Source: Hanstruepera neustonica (GTDB lineage: Bacteria; Bacteroidota; Bacteroidia; Flavobacteriales; Flavobacteriaceae). From it: a stretch of 64,000 nt of DNA. The stretch spans positions 124,001-188,000 of the forward strand of contig NZ_POWF01000001.1 of the NCBI RefSeq assembly GCF_002895005.1, in the 5' to 3' direction. Both the position numbers and the translations under genes were made by a program. Shown here piece after piece: positions 1-8,490 of this stretch (positions within the stretch are counted from its first letter, which is position 1; each line of letters begins with the position of its first letter). The notes below the pieces were generated by a model. The model was not told the DNA's origin. It was given only the letters and a program-made list of their open reading frames with translations, and ran no database searches.

Positions 1-1169
1 CATGGTGACCCTTGACTTGTATCAATACTAAACCAGGTCATGCCAACACTTTCCAAAAATGGATTTATGGCTTCAAACAAAGAAGCTACTCCAGTATTTA
101 AAGATTCACCAAACCCTGTTTGGTTAAACTTTTCGTTTAAGCCATTGTCAAATCCCCACCATTTCATAATATATCCAATAATGGATATCACTGTTGAAAT
201 TATAAAGGCTTTTCGTTTTCCCCATTTATTGGCTATTGCTGAAATAATAGGAATTACAACAAACGCCGTAATAACAGCTGTTATGGTTGAAAACCAAGCT
301 GGCCACGTACCTGCTTCTCCATAACTGCCATTGTACATGTAAAAAACAATAATATAAACGCTAAAAGCAGCTACCATTTGAAAGCCATTAAAAACCAAAA
401 AAGTAGCTCCACATAGTTTCATAAAAGGTTTGTTTTTAGAAACTTGAATAATACTTTGCCATAGCTCTTTTAAGTTTTTAGCTAATGTCTTTAAATTGAT
501 GTCCTTTCTGTTTTTCATGTGAGCTGCATCAATTCCTCTACAAAAAATAGCTGGTAATACACCTAACACAACACAAACCAAACCAACAATGATTGATAAA
601 TGCCTGACTCCTATATCTTGAGATTCATAAATCTGTGGATCAGCAATAATGACCCAAAACCAAGGTACAATCATCCAAGCAATTTGTCCCATAGTGTTTG
701 AAAATGCCATTAATCGTGTACGCTCATTATAATCTGAAGTCATTTCATATCCCAAACCAACCAAAGGTGTAGCATACATGGTATTACCTACCAAAAACAA
801 AATAGACAAGATTAAGAAGTACCAAAAATTATAAACTTGAGAATTTTCAGGAGACATTTGCCAAGTTAAGGCAAACAATAAACCGCTTAAGATAGCGCCA
901 ATAAATATATAAGGTCTTCGTCTTCCCCATTTTGACTTTGTATTGTCTGAAATAAAGCCCATAATAGGATCGGTTATGGCATCGAAAAATCTGGGTAGAG
1001 CTCCTAAAATTCCAGCATAAAGCGGATCCATTCCAAAGGCAGTCAACAAAAAAAACATGAAGAAGCCTAATGCTCCAGGCAATAAATTCAAAACAAAATG
1101 TCCTGCACCAAATGCAGCTTTTTGTCCAATTGGTACTTTGTCTTTAGCAGCGGTTTTATAATGTGACAT
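1..1169 (-). CDS. MFS sugar transporter of the GPH (glycoside-pentoside-hexuronide:cation symporter) type, 3' end outside the window
   Basis: This is an inner-membrane carrier that probably imports glucose or beta-glucan oligosaccharides with a cation. The reading frame starts with ATG at 1169 and stays open to the left edge, so about 389 residues are visible and the C-terminus is missing. The N-terminal part shows the GPH signature: a hydrophobic helix, then DAITDPIMGFISDNTKS followed by WGRRRP, the loop after the second helix that is typical of the MelB/GPH group. It begins 22 bases after the GH30 gene on the same strand, so it is the last visible gene of the beta-glucan operon. Its place next to a cytoplasmic glucan phosphorylase suggests that it carries oligosaccharides rather than only glucose; that substrate is inferred. 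Confidence 0.88.
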   Translation of the reverse strand, partial: MSHYKTAAKDKVPIGQKAAFGAGHFVLNLLPGALGFFMFFLLTAFGMDPLYAGILGALPRFFDAITDPIMGFISDNTKSKWGRRRPYIFIGAILSGLLFALTWQMSPENSQVYNFWYFLILSILFLVGNTMYATPLVGLGYEMTSDYNERTRLMAFSNTMGQIAWMIVPWFWVIIADPQIYESQDIGVRHLSIIVGLVCVVLGVLPAIFCRGIDAAHMKNRKDINLKTLAKNLKELWQSIIQVSKNKPFMKLCGATFLVFNGFQMVAAFSVYIIVFYMYNGSYGEAGTWPAWFSTITAVITAFVVIPIISAIANKWGKRKAFIISTVISIIGYIMKWWGFDNGLNEKFNQTGFGESLNTGVASLFEAINPFLESVGMTWFSIDTSQGSP

Positions 1170-1191
1170 AACTTTTGGTTTTGATTTGTGT

Positions 1192-2697
1192 TTAGTATTT
1201 ATCTATTACAATGGTTTGCAAAGCCTGTGGATTGATTTGTAAATTCACAAGATTACCATTTAATTCAAGCGTATAGTGTTTAGGTTTGGTTTCTGGATTA
1301 AAAACAACAAGTGCTAAAGATTGGTTAGGGTTTTCAACAGCGGTAACCAATAATGACTTATCTGAATTATCAATATGAATTACCTTTGCACCAGGCCTGA
1401 TATATTTACTAAAATGTGCCATGACATAATACAATGGCGTGAAATAGACTTCATCTGCCTGTGGGTCTACAATAACTGGTGCAACACACCAATTTTCAAA
1501 CCAATTTGGGCCTCCTTGTCTATCGAGAACCATATTCCAATCTACCCAGCCATCAACCCAATTGTTCAGGCACCCAATAATATCTCTGGCATAACGATTT
1601 ACAGGAGCATACTTTGGGTGCAGGTATTTTTCATCTTCTGCTGCCCAATCCCAGCCCCAATCTGTGGCTTCTTTTTTCCAATACCAAGCATCATCTTTCC
1701 ATTTTGGTACTTCGGAATCCACACAACCTTCTGTTTCAATTAAGAATTTGTTTGGTGCTTTTTGATGTGCATATTGCAAGGCTACTGGAAATACTTCATA
1801 GGTGCTTTCGTACCAATGAATGGCCGTTCCGTCAAAATATTTTGAAGATGCTTCTGTGGCATACATAACATCTACCCATTCTTTTAAACCAGCTCTATTT
1901 TGATCGTAACCTAAAATTTTCACATCTCTTTTCCCCTCTGCTTCTAATTTTGGTCCTAAATGATTCTGAACAAAATCTGTTTCTTCAGCTGGGTTAAAAT
2001 GCATACTTTCCCAGTTATTACCATTACCATGTGGTTCATTTACTGGCGTAATTCCCCAAATATCAATTCCTTCAGCTTTATAGGCTTCTAAATACTTATT
2101 AAAATACAAAGCAAATGCGTCATAAAACTCTGGTAGTAATTTTCCGCCAACATATTTTTTATTGTCTTTCATCCAAGGCGGAGCAGTCCAAGGTGAGGCT
2201 ATGATTTTAAACCCATCTTTTGAAGTGGCCATAGCGTCCTTTATCATAGGAATAAGATCTTCTCTATCTTCTTCAATAGAAAAATTAGTTAATTCTAAAT
2301 CTCCTTCATCTGGTGCATAGGTGTAATTATTTAAAGAGAAATCGCACGAAGCTATATGGGTTCTCGTTAAAGAATAGCGTGCACCATCTTCAGAAAAATA
2401 GGCATCTAACACTTTTTTTCTATTAGCTTTACTGAGCTTGTTTAATAAATATGCTGAAGATTCTGTAAATGAACCTCCAAACCCAGTGATGGTTTGATAT
2501 TTCTTTTCAGGGTTTATTTTTAATATGGCCGAAGAATCAGCGGTTTCAAAATCTTGGCGTTTGGTTAGTTTGTTTCCACTAGCGGAAGTTTCATAAACCT
2601 CAACTTTTAAAGTCTTATTTTGTTTTTCTTGATTACAACTAACCATAAACCCTAAAAAAAGACAAGCCATTATATAGCCTAGTGATTTCATATTCAT
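1192..2697 (-). CDS. GH30 family glycoside hydrolase lipoprotein (probable beta-1,6-glucosidase/glucanase)
   Basis: The 501-residue protein has a lipoprotein signal with the acylated cysteine at about residue 21, followed by a GH30 catalytic (beta/alpha)8 barrel and its small beta-sandwich. The acid/base glutamate is E221 in TPVNEPHG, and the nucleophile is E323 in the IETEGC motif, equivalent to the SEAC motif of human glucocerebrosidase. GH30 enzymes of marine Flavobacteriia that sit next to GH17 and GH16 genes remove the beta-1,6-linked glucose branches of laminarin, and this is the likely role here. It is expected in the periplasm or on the outer membrane. The gene lies 19 bases downstream of GH17 in the same operon. 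The family call is firm; the linkage specificity is inferred from context. Confidence 0.92.
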   Translation of the reverse strand: MNMKSLGYIMACLFLGFMVSCNQEKQNKTLKVEVYETSASGNKLTKRQDFETADSSAILKINPEKKYQTITGFGGSFTESSAYLLNKLSKANRKKVLDAYFSEDGARYSLTRTHIASCDFSLNNYTYAPDEGDLELTNFSIEEDREDLIPMIKDAMATSKDGFKIIASPWTAPPWMKDNKKYVGGKLLPEFYDAFALYFNKYLEAYKAEGIDIWGITPVNEPHGNGNNWESMHFNPAEETDFVQNHLGPKLEAEGKRDVKILGYDQNRAGLKEWVDVMYATEASSKYFDGTAIHWYESTYEVFPVALQYAHQKAPNKFLIETEGCVDSEVPKWKDDAWYWKKEATDWGWDWAAEDEKYLHPKYAPVNRYARDIIGCLNNWVDGWVDWNMVLDRQGGPNWFENWCVAPVIVDPQADEVYFTPLYYVMAHFSKYIRPGAKVIHIDNSDKSLLVTAVENPNQSLALVVFNPETKPKHYTLELNGNLVNLQINPQALQTIVIDKY

Positions 2698-2716
2698 TTG
2701 TTTTCATTTCTAGCGA

Positions 2717-4012
2717 CTATCGATGAGCCATTAATTCTTCATGTGATGGCGGCACCAAAACATCAACCATTAACGATTTGTATTCACCGTTGTAGGTTTT
2801 TGAAATTGCATTGCCATTTCGGGTTAAACCTTTAAAAACACCTTTGTCTACCAACTCCCAAATGGGATATTTGGCTTGACCATCTATTGTAAATAGCCCA
2901 AAATGATTTTCAGATCCCTTTGGATTATGGGCATCTTTCCATTTTTCATTGAATGCTTCAAAATAAAAGCAGGAAATGTTATTGTTATTTGTCCATTCCC
3001 TTATTTGCCTGTAATAAAGCCCTTGTTTATACTCATCAGTGGCTTTAGAACCATTTGGTCCATAATGACCGTTAGACACGCTGGCCCAGCCTGTTTCTCC
3101 TATATGTATGGGTTTGGTTATGCCTAAACTTTTTACATAATTAGAAACACTATCATATTGTTTTTTTGAAAATTGAATAGCCCGTTTCATGGCTGCATTA
3201 ATTTTTTCAATACTGGATAATTCTGTTTCATCTTCAGGAACTACCCAAAATTGTGGGTTATAATGCGTATTATGATATGGGTAAGTGTGCATTGAAATAT
3301 AATCAACGGCTTCAATTAATTTATTTAAATCCTCATTATGATATTGGCTATCACCTCCTCCCCAAGATGCAAAATCATCGGAGCTTGTTATCCATAAATC
3401 TTTTGGAAGTTTATCTTCCTTTTTCAAGTCTTGTAAATGGGTAACCCATTTTAAAATGACATGAGGCTGCACATAGTAACTTGTTGCCCATTTTACCATG
3501 GCCTCATTACCTACAGCTATAATTTTCACTATATCAGGAAATGCATTTGCTAATTTTACGGCACGTTCAATTTCTCCTGCATTGTTGGGACTTTCTATAT
3601 CGTGATTGGGAGCTTGATCTGTCCATGCATTTAAACAGTCTATCCAAGCACCTAGCATGACGTACATTTCAAAATTTGGGTCTTCAGATTTTAACTCTTT
3701 AATAGCCTTCAATACGTTAGGCGCATGATCTAGTTGTACGTTGTAGGTACGTAAAATTTTAATTCCCATGGCAGACAATAGTCTCATATCATTTTTAAGC
3801 TGCTTAATGGTTGGCTGACTATCTCTGGATATCTCTCTGTAACCACCATAGGATATTGCTAGATATTCTGGATTACCCAAAATATCTTTTGCTGTTAAGT
3901 TCTTCACTTTTTTCACAGGTACTGTATTGCTCTTTTTTGGGTTTGAATCATTACATGAAAACATAACTATTGATAAACAGAAATAGATGATATGTAATGA
4001 TGTTATTTTCAT
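2717..4012 (-). CDS. GH17 family beta-1,3-glucan hydrolase lipoprotein
   Basis: The 431-residue protein carries a lipoprotein signal with its cysteine at residue 20 (VMFSCND). The rest matches the GH17 barrel: the first strand motif ISYGGYRE, then MGIKILRTYN, the acid/base glutamate E170 in VGNEAM, and the nucleophile E306 in HIGETGWAS. GH17 enzymes in Bacteroidota hydrolyse linear beta-1,3-glucan in an endo or exo fashion and usually prefer debranched laminarin, which fits the GH30 enzyme encoded next to it. It is expected to act in the periplasm or on the cell surface. It starts only six bases after the phosphorylase stop codon, so the two are almost certainly cotranscribed. Confidence 0.93.
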   Translation of the reverse strand: MKITSLHIIYFCLSIVMFSCNDSNPKKSNTVPVKKVKNLTAKDILGNPEYLAISYGGYREISRDSQPTIKQLKNDMRLLSAMGIKILRTYNVQLDHAPNVLKAIKELKSEDPNFEMYVMLGAWIDCLNAWTDQAPNHDIESPNNAGEIERAVKLANAFPDIVKIIAVGNEAMVKWATSYYVQPHVILKWVTHLQDLKKEDKLPKDLWITSSDDFASWGGGDSQYHNEDLNKLIEAVDYISMHTYPYHNTHYNPQFWVVPEDETELSSIEKINAAMKRAIQFSKKQYDSVSNYVKSLGITKPIHIGETGWASVSNGHYGPNGSKATDEYKQGLYYRQIREWTNNNNISCFYFEAFNEKWKDAHNPKGSENHFGLFTIDGQAKYPIWELVDKGVFKGLTRNGNAISKTYNGEYKSLMVDVLVPPSHEELMAHR

Positions 4013-4018
4013 TGGTTT

Positions 4019-7000
4019 TTATTCTTTTAAAGAAACTAGTATATAGTTTATTTCACCTTTTCTTTTAAAGACGCTCTCACTTGATTTTATATCCATAATT
4101 AGAGAATCAAAGACTTCTGATTTACCATTGTTTTTGACTACTTCAATAGAACTTTGACTAGATAGTTTATATACGATAGGCACTTGACAATAGGTGAAGC
4201 AAATAGATTTTTCATCGACAGGCAATTTTTTGATTTCGTTATTCAGTGCTGTGTAAACAAAGGTTTTAGGTTCTTTTAAGAATTCATTGCCTCTTAATAG
4301 TTTAGGGTTGAAGACTATTTTTCCGTTTTCCACAAAAACACCTAATTCACCAAAACGACATAGAATATCTTCTTTTACTTGACCTGTCATTCCGGGTTGT
4401 TGAGCGCCTTTCCCTAAAGGTGTATGCGAATATGGATCTGTTGGAAGGGCTCCATATAGTTTTGGCGATTTGTGAACACCAATACCTTCGTTAATTTCAT
4501 AGTAATGGTCCAACAAGCCTCCAATAGTCACTTCACTCTCACCATCTTTGTACGCTTTCAAACTGGTTTCTTGAACTGCCAACAATAACTTTGATACCAT
4601 GTGCCAGTAAATGGAACCAAGACCTTCATATCCAAAAAATGTTCCCGAACGTCCTGTAAACGCCTTATGATTAAACAGTTCTTCATAGGTGTTTAAAAGT
4701 AAGGTTCTGTCTTTTTTAACAAGTGCTTCATACTTTTGTGGTAACGCATCAAGAGCTTCCTTCAATCTATCTGCATTATTAAAGTTGCCATTAAAATGGT
4801 AACTATTTAAAACATCTTGTTGAATAATCTGCTTATTTCCATCCTTGAGTAATTGTTGCAACAATTGAGACTGCTCAACAGCTTGTTTAGGTAGCTTATT
4901 TTTTTCAAAAAATCCTGGAAGCTCCTTGTTTGGATATAATAAATAACTATACTGATCTGGCCTGAACAAAGCACTAGCTTTTAAGGCGTTTAAAACTTCT
5001 AACGATTGCTCTCCAGAAATATAACCTGAACTTAAAACAGCTACTTGTCCTTCCAGCATTTCTGGTAAATATGAAATTGCTATTTCAGAATCACCTTTAA
5101 CAGTCATTAAATTGTAAGCGTGATAGAGTTTGTCTTCACGTTGATTGGCGTTGATAGAATGCTCAAGATAGGCATTGGATAAATCTAGAAACTGTGAAAT
5201 ACTAGCATTAGTTATGTTGCCTTTATTTCCTGAAAATCCGTTATCGTAAATTTTCAATCTAAAATCACTTCCGGCTTGACCTAGTCCATCTAGCACCAAT
5301 TTTCTATCGCTATCTGAAAAACCAGTGTTTAGGTGATTTTTAAAATCATTAAAAGTGTTCAGTATTCCATCAAAAAACACTTTTAGTTCTTCTGAAACTT
5401 CAAAAGATTCGGTTTCAGTATTTGATACTATGTTTTCAAAAAAGCTAATGAATCGTCTCAAATAATATAGCGTAACCATAGAAACACCGTTTCCTACCAA
5501 GGCATTATTGGCATCGTTCCATTCCGGTCTTTGCGTATTCATCCAAATACCGCCTTCAGGTATAAAATTGGACAATTTTGCCAAAACAGTTGCCAAAAGC
5601 TTTTCCATTAAATTAGCCTTACAGATGTCTTTTGTTTTATCTCTCAACAAAGCGCCATCAGCTCCAAACTCTTCACGTAAGTGATGTATTTCGGCATCAA
5701 GTGCATCATTAAAAACAATGGTGTCTTTTGGGTTTTTTAACAAATCTGAATAAGCTTTTATCTTGTATGGTACGTTGGCATACACAAACATATTCTCATT
5801 AAAATAAGTAGCTAATTTATGTGGATAATGACTTTCTATAATTTCTAAAAACTTGAGGAGGTAAATAATTTGGTGGTCTCCCCAATAACCTATGTAAGAC
5901 CATGGATCATCTGGCTCAATAGTTTCCCAATCAAAACCATCTTTTGTAACTCTGTAAGGATTGTACCCATCAAAGGTTGTTGCATTTAAGAATTTATGAA
6001 TCATACCTTCAATAAATTCTGGATACGCATGTGCTAGGGCTTCCCAATTCTGAAAGATATCACGCCAATTGCCTTCGTAGTCTAAAATTTTGGAACCATC
6101 AACCTCACTTCTTGTGTTAATTGAAAACTGATTCCATGGACGACTTGGATCGCCATGTCTTCTACTGAATTTTAATGGTAAATATTCATAACAAAGCCTT
6201 TTAAAATCACTGTTATTATCAGCGTTTGCGAGACCTTTTAGGTGTTCCAGACTAAAGGTTTCTGGTAAACTATTTAATGCATGCGCCTTTTCTTTATAGA
6301 CCTGTTTATTCGCTTTTTGTAAATATGGTATAACGTCGGTTTTTTCAATTTGATAGTTGTCGTCAAAAATACCTCCACGCATAATGTTGAATAAGGTATT
6401 TGAGAAATGACGCGCATTGCGCAACTTGTTTCTGCTTAATTGCATGGCATCAGATGCTCCTGCCAATTCTAACAAGTGCTTGGTACCTAAATCAACATTC
6501 TCTAAAACTTGAGCTCTTAAGTCAACCTCATTTTTTATTTTTTCAGAAATACCAACCACATCACTAATGCTTTGGTTAACATTGGCAACAAACAACCAAT
6601 CTTGTTTCTGTCCTGGCTCCAAGTTAAGATCAGTAGAAATAAAATAGGCGCCTTTTTCGGCTTTTACATCGGTTTCATTTTGAATAGTTTCGCCTCTTCT
6701 AAATCTATCCAATTGTAAAGACGAAAGAAGATATTTTGGTTTTTCAAATCCTAAACTCCAAACGGTATTTGCCTTTAAGGCTTCGCTAGGTTCAGCCTTG
6801 TCAACTATTATGGCACTTAAAGCGAATATGCCGATTCCTGTTTCTTCTTGCAACTCACTACGCTTGTAGGCATCAACCAAATTACTGTAACTATTTTGTA
6901 GGTCTGACCCAACTCCGAAAGGAATTAAATTTTGAAGGCCATCTAAAACACCAATTTTCACAATAGCGCTTGAATGATTAACTAGCTTTGATTTTTTAAT

Positions 7001-7531
7001 AAACCCAAACGTATTACTGGTACACCACTGATAGCTAAAAGTCAGTTCTAAATCATGGTTAATTTCTTCAAAAACCACTTTATTACCATATTGATTTTTG
7101 TAGACATTTCTTTGAATATTATAAATACCATAGTACTTGCTTGAAAAAGGCTCCCATACATGAACATTTCCGTTTTTATTGGCTTGCAGTATGGTTTTGC
7201 TTCCGGTGGTTTCAGCAGATTCTGTTATTTTATCATCCGTGTAATATGGAAACAAAGCATGATTGGCATCTTTTCTTCCTGCCGAAAGACCGCCATTACT
7301 TGATATAAACATCCAATGATTGGAATTACTGATGAGACTCATAAAAAATGGTCTCATTTTATCTGAATTGGAAATTTTATAATATACCTCACCTTCAAAA
7401 TTTATTAATTCACCTGTAATCTCTTCTTCTTTAAAAGAAGCCTGATTATTGCCGATATAAATTTTGTTGGAATTCATGCTTGTTTTTCTTACTTCTAAAT
7501 TTTGATTGTTAGTTAAAATTTTTGTTGTCAT
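4019..7531 (-). CDS. GH149-type beta-1,3-glucan phosphorylase
   Basis: The 1170-residue protein has no signal peptide and should be cytoplasmic. Its size and layout fit the GH149 beta-1,3-glucan phosphorylases, relatives of GH94 that cleave beta-1,3-oligoglucosides with phosphate to give glucose-1-phosphate. It has an N-terminal beta-sandwich part, then an (alpha/alpha)6 barrel. A motif RPEWNDANNALVG near residue 670 resembles the region carrying the general-acid Asp in GH94 enzymes, and a C-terminal glycine-rich block near residues 1040-1070 (TPLGKGAQQPGMTGQV) may take part in phosphate binding. The gene sits between GH16 and GH17, as expected for laminarin use. The assignment to GH149 rather than GH94 rests on length, missing export signal and neighbourhood. 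An alternative start at Met19 is possible. Confidence 0.8.
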   Translation of the reverse strand: MTTKILTNNQNLEVRKTSMNSNKIYIGNNQASFKEEEITGELINFEGEVYYKISNSDKMRPFFMSLISNSNHWMFISSNGGLSAGRKDANHALFPYYTDDKITESAETTGSKTILQANKNGNVHVWEPFSSKYYGIYNIQRNVYKNQYGNKVVFEEINHDLELTFSYQWCTSNTFGFIKKSKLVNHSSAIVKIGVLDGLQNLIPFGVGSDLQNSYSNLVDAYKRSELQEETGIGIFALSAIIVDKAEPSEALKANTVWSLGFEKPKYLLSSLQLDRFRRGETIQNETDVKAEKGAYFISTDLNLEPGQKQDWLFVANVNQSISDVVGISEKIKNEVDLRAQVLENVDLGTKHLLELAGASDAMQLSRNKLRNARHFSNTLFNIMRGGIFDDNYQIEKTDVIPYLQKANKQVYKEKAHALNSLPETFSLEHLKGLANADNNSDFKRLCYEYLPLKFSRRHGDPSRPWNQFSINTRSEVDGSKILDYEGNWRDIFQNWEALAHAYPEFIEGMIHKFLNATTFDGYNPYRVTKDGFDWETIEPDDPWSYIGYWGDHQIIYLLKFLEIIESHYPHKLATYFNENMFVYANVPYKIKAYSDLLKNPKDTIVFNDALDAEIHHLREEFGADGALLRDKTKDICKANLMEKLLATVLAKLSNFIPEGGIWMNTQRPEWNDANNALVGNGVSMVTLYYLRRFISFFENIVSNTETESFEVSEELKVFFDGILNTFNDFKNHLNTGFSDSDRKLVLDGLGQAGSDFRLKIYDNGFSGNKGNITNASISQFLDLSNAYLEHSINANQREDKLYHAYNLMTVKGDSEIAISYLPEMLEGQVAVLSSGYISGEQSLEVLNALKASALFRPDQYSYLLYPNKELPGFFEKNKLPKQAVEQSQLLQQLLKDGNKQIIQQDVLNSYHFNGNFNNADRLKEALDALPQKYEALVKKDRTLLLNTYEELFNHKAFTGRSGTFFGYEGLGSIYWHMVSKLLLAVQETSLKAYKDGESEVTIGGLLDHYYEINEGIGVHKSPKLYGALPTDPYSHTPLGKGAQQPGMTGQVKEDILCRFGELGVFVENGKIVFNPKLLRGNEFLKEPKTFVYTALNNEIKKLPVDEKSICFTYCQVPIVYKLSSQSSIEVVKNNGKSEVFDSLIMDIKSSESVFKRKGEINYILVSLKE

Positions 7532-7543
7532 AGTAGTGTTTTA

Positions 7544-7630
7544 AACCTACTGAATTACTGCTAGTAGGTTAGATTGGTCATTATAAAATTTGGGTGTGCT
7601 TTAAAAGGTCGAGAGGTTTACCCGACCTTT
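7544..7630 (-). other. Two stem-loops in the GH16-GH149 spacer
   Basis: The 123-base gap between these two operon genes holds two perfect 8-base-pair stems. One pairs AACCTACT (7544-7551) with AGTAGGTT (7563-7570); the other pairs AAAGGTCG (7604-7611) with CGACCTTT (7623-7630). Both loops are 11 bases long. Neither is followed by a clear T-run in the transcribed direction, so they look more like mRNA processing or stability elements than full terminators. Their function is not shown by the sequence. Confidence 0.5.
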
Positions 7631-7654
7631 AATTAAATATGTTAACGGGTTTTT

Positions 7655-8470
7655 TTATTGATACACTCGAACGTAGTCCACATACATAGTCTGTGGGAAA
7701 ACCGTATTGTCGTTTGGAGGTCCTCCATAATTACCACCTACTGCAACATTCATGATTATGTAAAACGGTTGGTTATCAAAAATCCAAGGACCAGGAACAT
7801 CCTCTGGTGTTATTTGATTGTACAACACATCATCTACATAAAAGTTAATGTATCCTTGACCCCATTCAATACCAAAGACATGGAAACCTGTATCAAACCT
7901 ATCATTTACTAAATCGTAAGCTTTTGATATAGATTCTCCTGCTGAATATCCAGGTCCGTGTACTGTTCCATTTATAATAGTTGGTTCACTCCCTCGGTTT
8001 TCCATGATGTCAATCTCGCCACAGGCTGGCCATTCAACCACATCAGAATTTGAGCCTAACATCCAAAAGGCTGGCCACATACCTTGTCCCCATGGTAACT
8101 GAATGCGGGCTTCAAAACGTCCGTATTTTTTTTCAAATAAATCTTTAGTTTGAATTCTGGCCGAAGTAAAACCTGAACCTTCATAAGATTCCTCACGAGC
8201 AGTAATCATCAGCATACCATCTTGAACAGTAATATTTTCAGGTCTATCGGTATAATACTGTAGTTCATTGTTTCCCCAACCAGGTATTCCTTGTTCAGAA
8301 CCATTGCCTATGTCGTAATTCCACTTACTGGTATCTATTGGTCCATCTGTATTAAACTCATCTTGCCATACCAGTTGATTTAAGGTAGTAACCGTTTGGG
8401 TGTCATCTGTAGAACAACCCAAAAACCCAACTAGGACAAATAGAATAATAATATATTTTGATTTTTTCAT
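7655..8470 (-). CDS. GH16 family endo-beta-1,3-glucanase (laminarinase) lipoprotein
   Basis: The 271-residue protein begins with a lipoprotein signal whose cysteine is residue 19 (GFLGCS). A single GH16 jelly-roll domain follows, with the typical opening WQDEFN, the substrate-cleft segment MWPAFWML, and the catalytic motif GEIDIME, giving nucleophile E152 and acid/base E157. The extra residue in this motif (E-I-D-I-M-E) is typical of laminarinases (subfamily GH16_3) rather than lichenases. It probably makes the first endo cut in beta-1,3-glucan at the cell surface. There is no carbohydrate-binding module in the chain; the neighbouring lipoprotein may serve that purpose. Confidence 0.94.
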   Translation of the reverse strand: MKKSKYIIILFVLVGFLGCSTDDTQTVTTLNQLVWQDEFNTDGPIDTSKWNYDIGNGSEQGIPGWGNNELQYYTDRPENITVQDGMLMITAREESYEGSGFTSARIQTKDLFEKKYGRFEARIQLPWGQGMWPAFWMLGSNSDVVEWPACGEIDIMENRGSEPTIINGTVHGPGYSAGESISKAYDLVNDRFDTGFHVFGIEWGQGYINFYVDDVLYNQITPEDVPGPWIFDNQPFYIIMNVAVGGNYGGPPNDNTVFPQTMYVDYVRVYQ

Positions 8471-8490
8471 CTTTCTATGGTTTCTTTTTA

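Noticed and set aside
40-324. Plus-strand reading frame at the left edge
   Set aside because: It is the complementary strand of the MFS transporter gene, whose motifs are clear.
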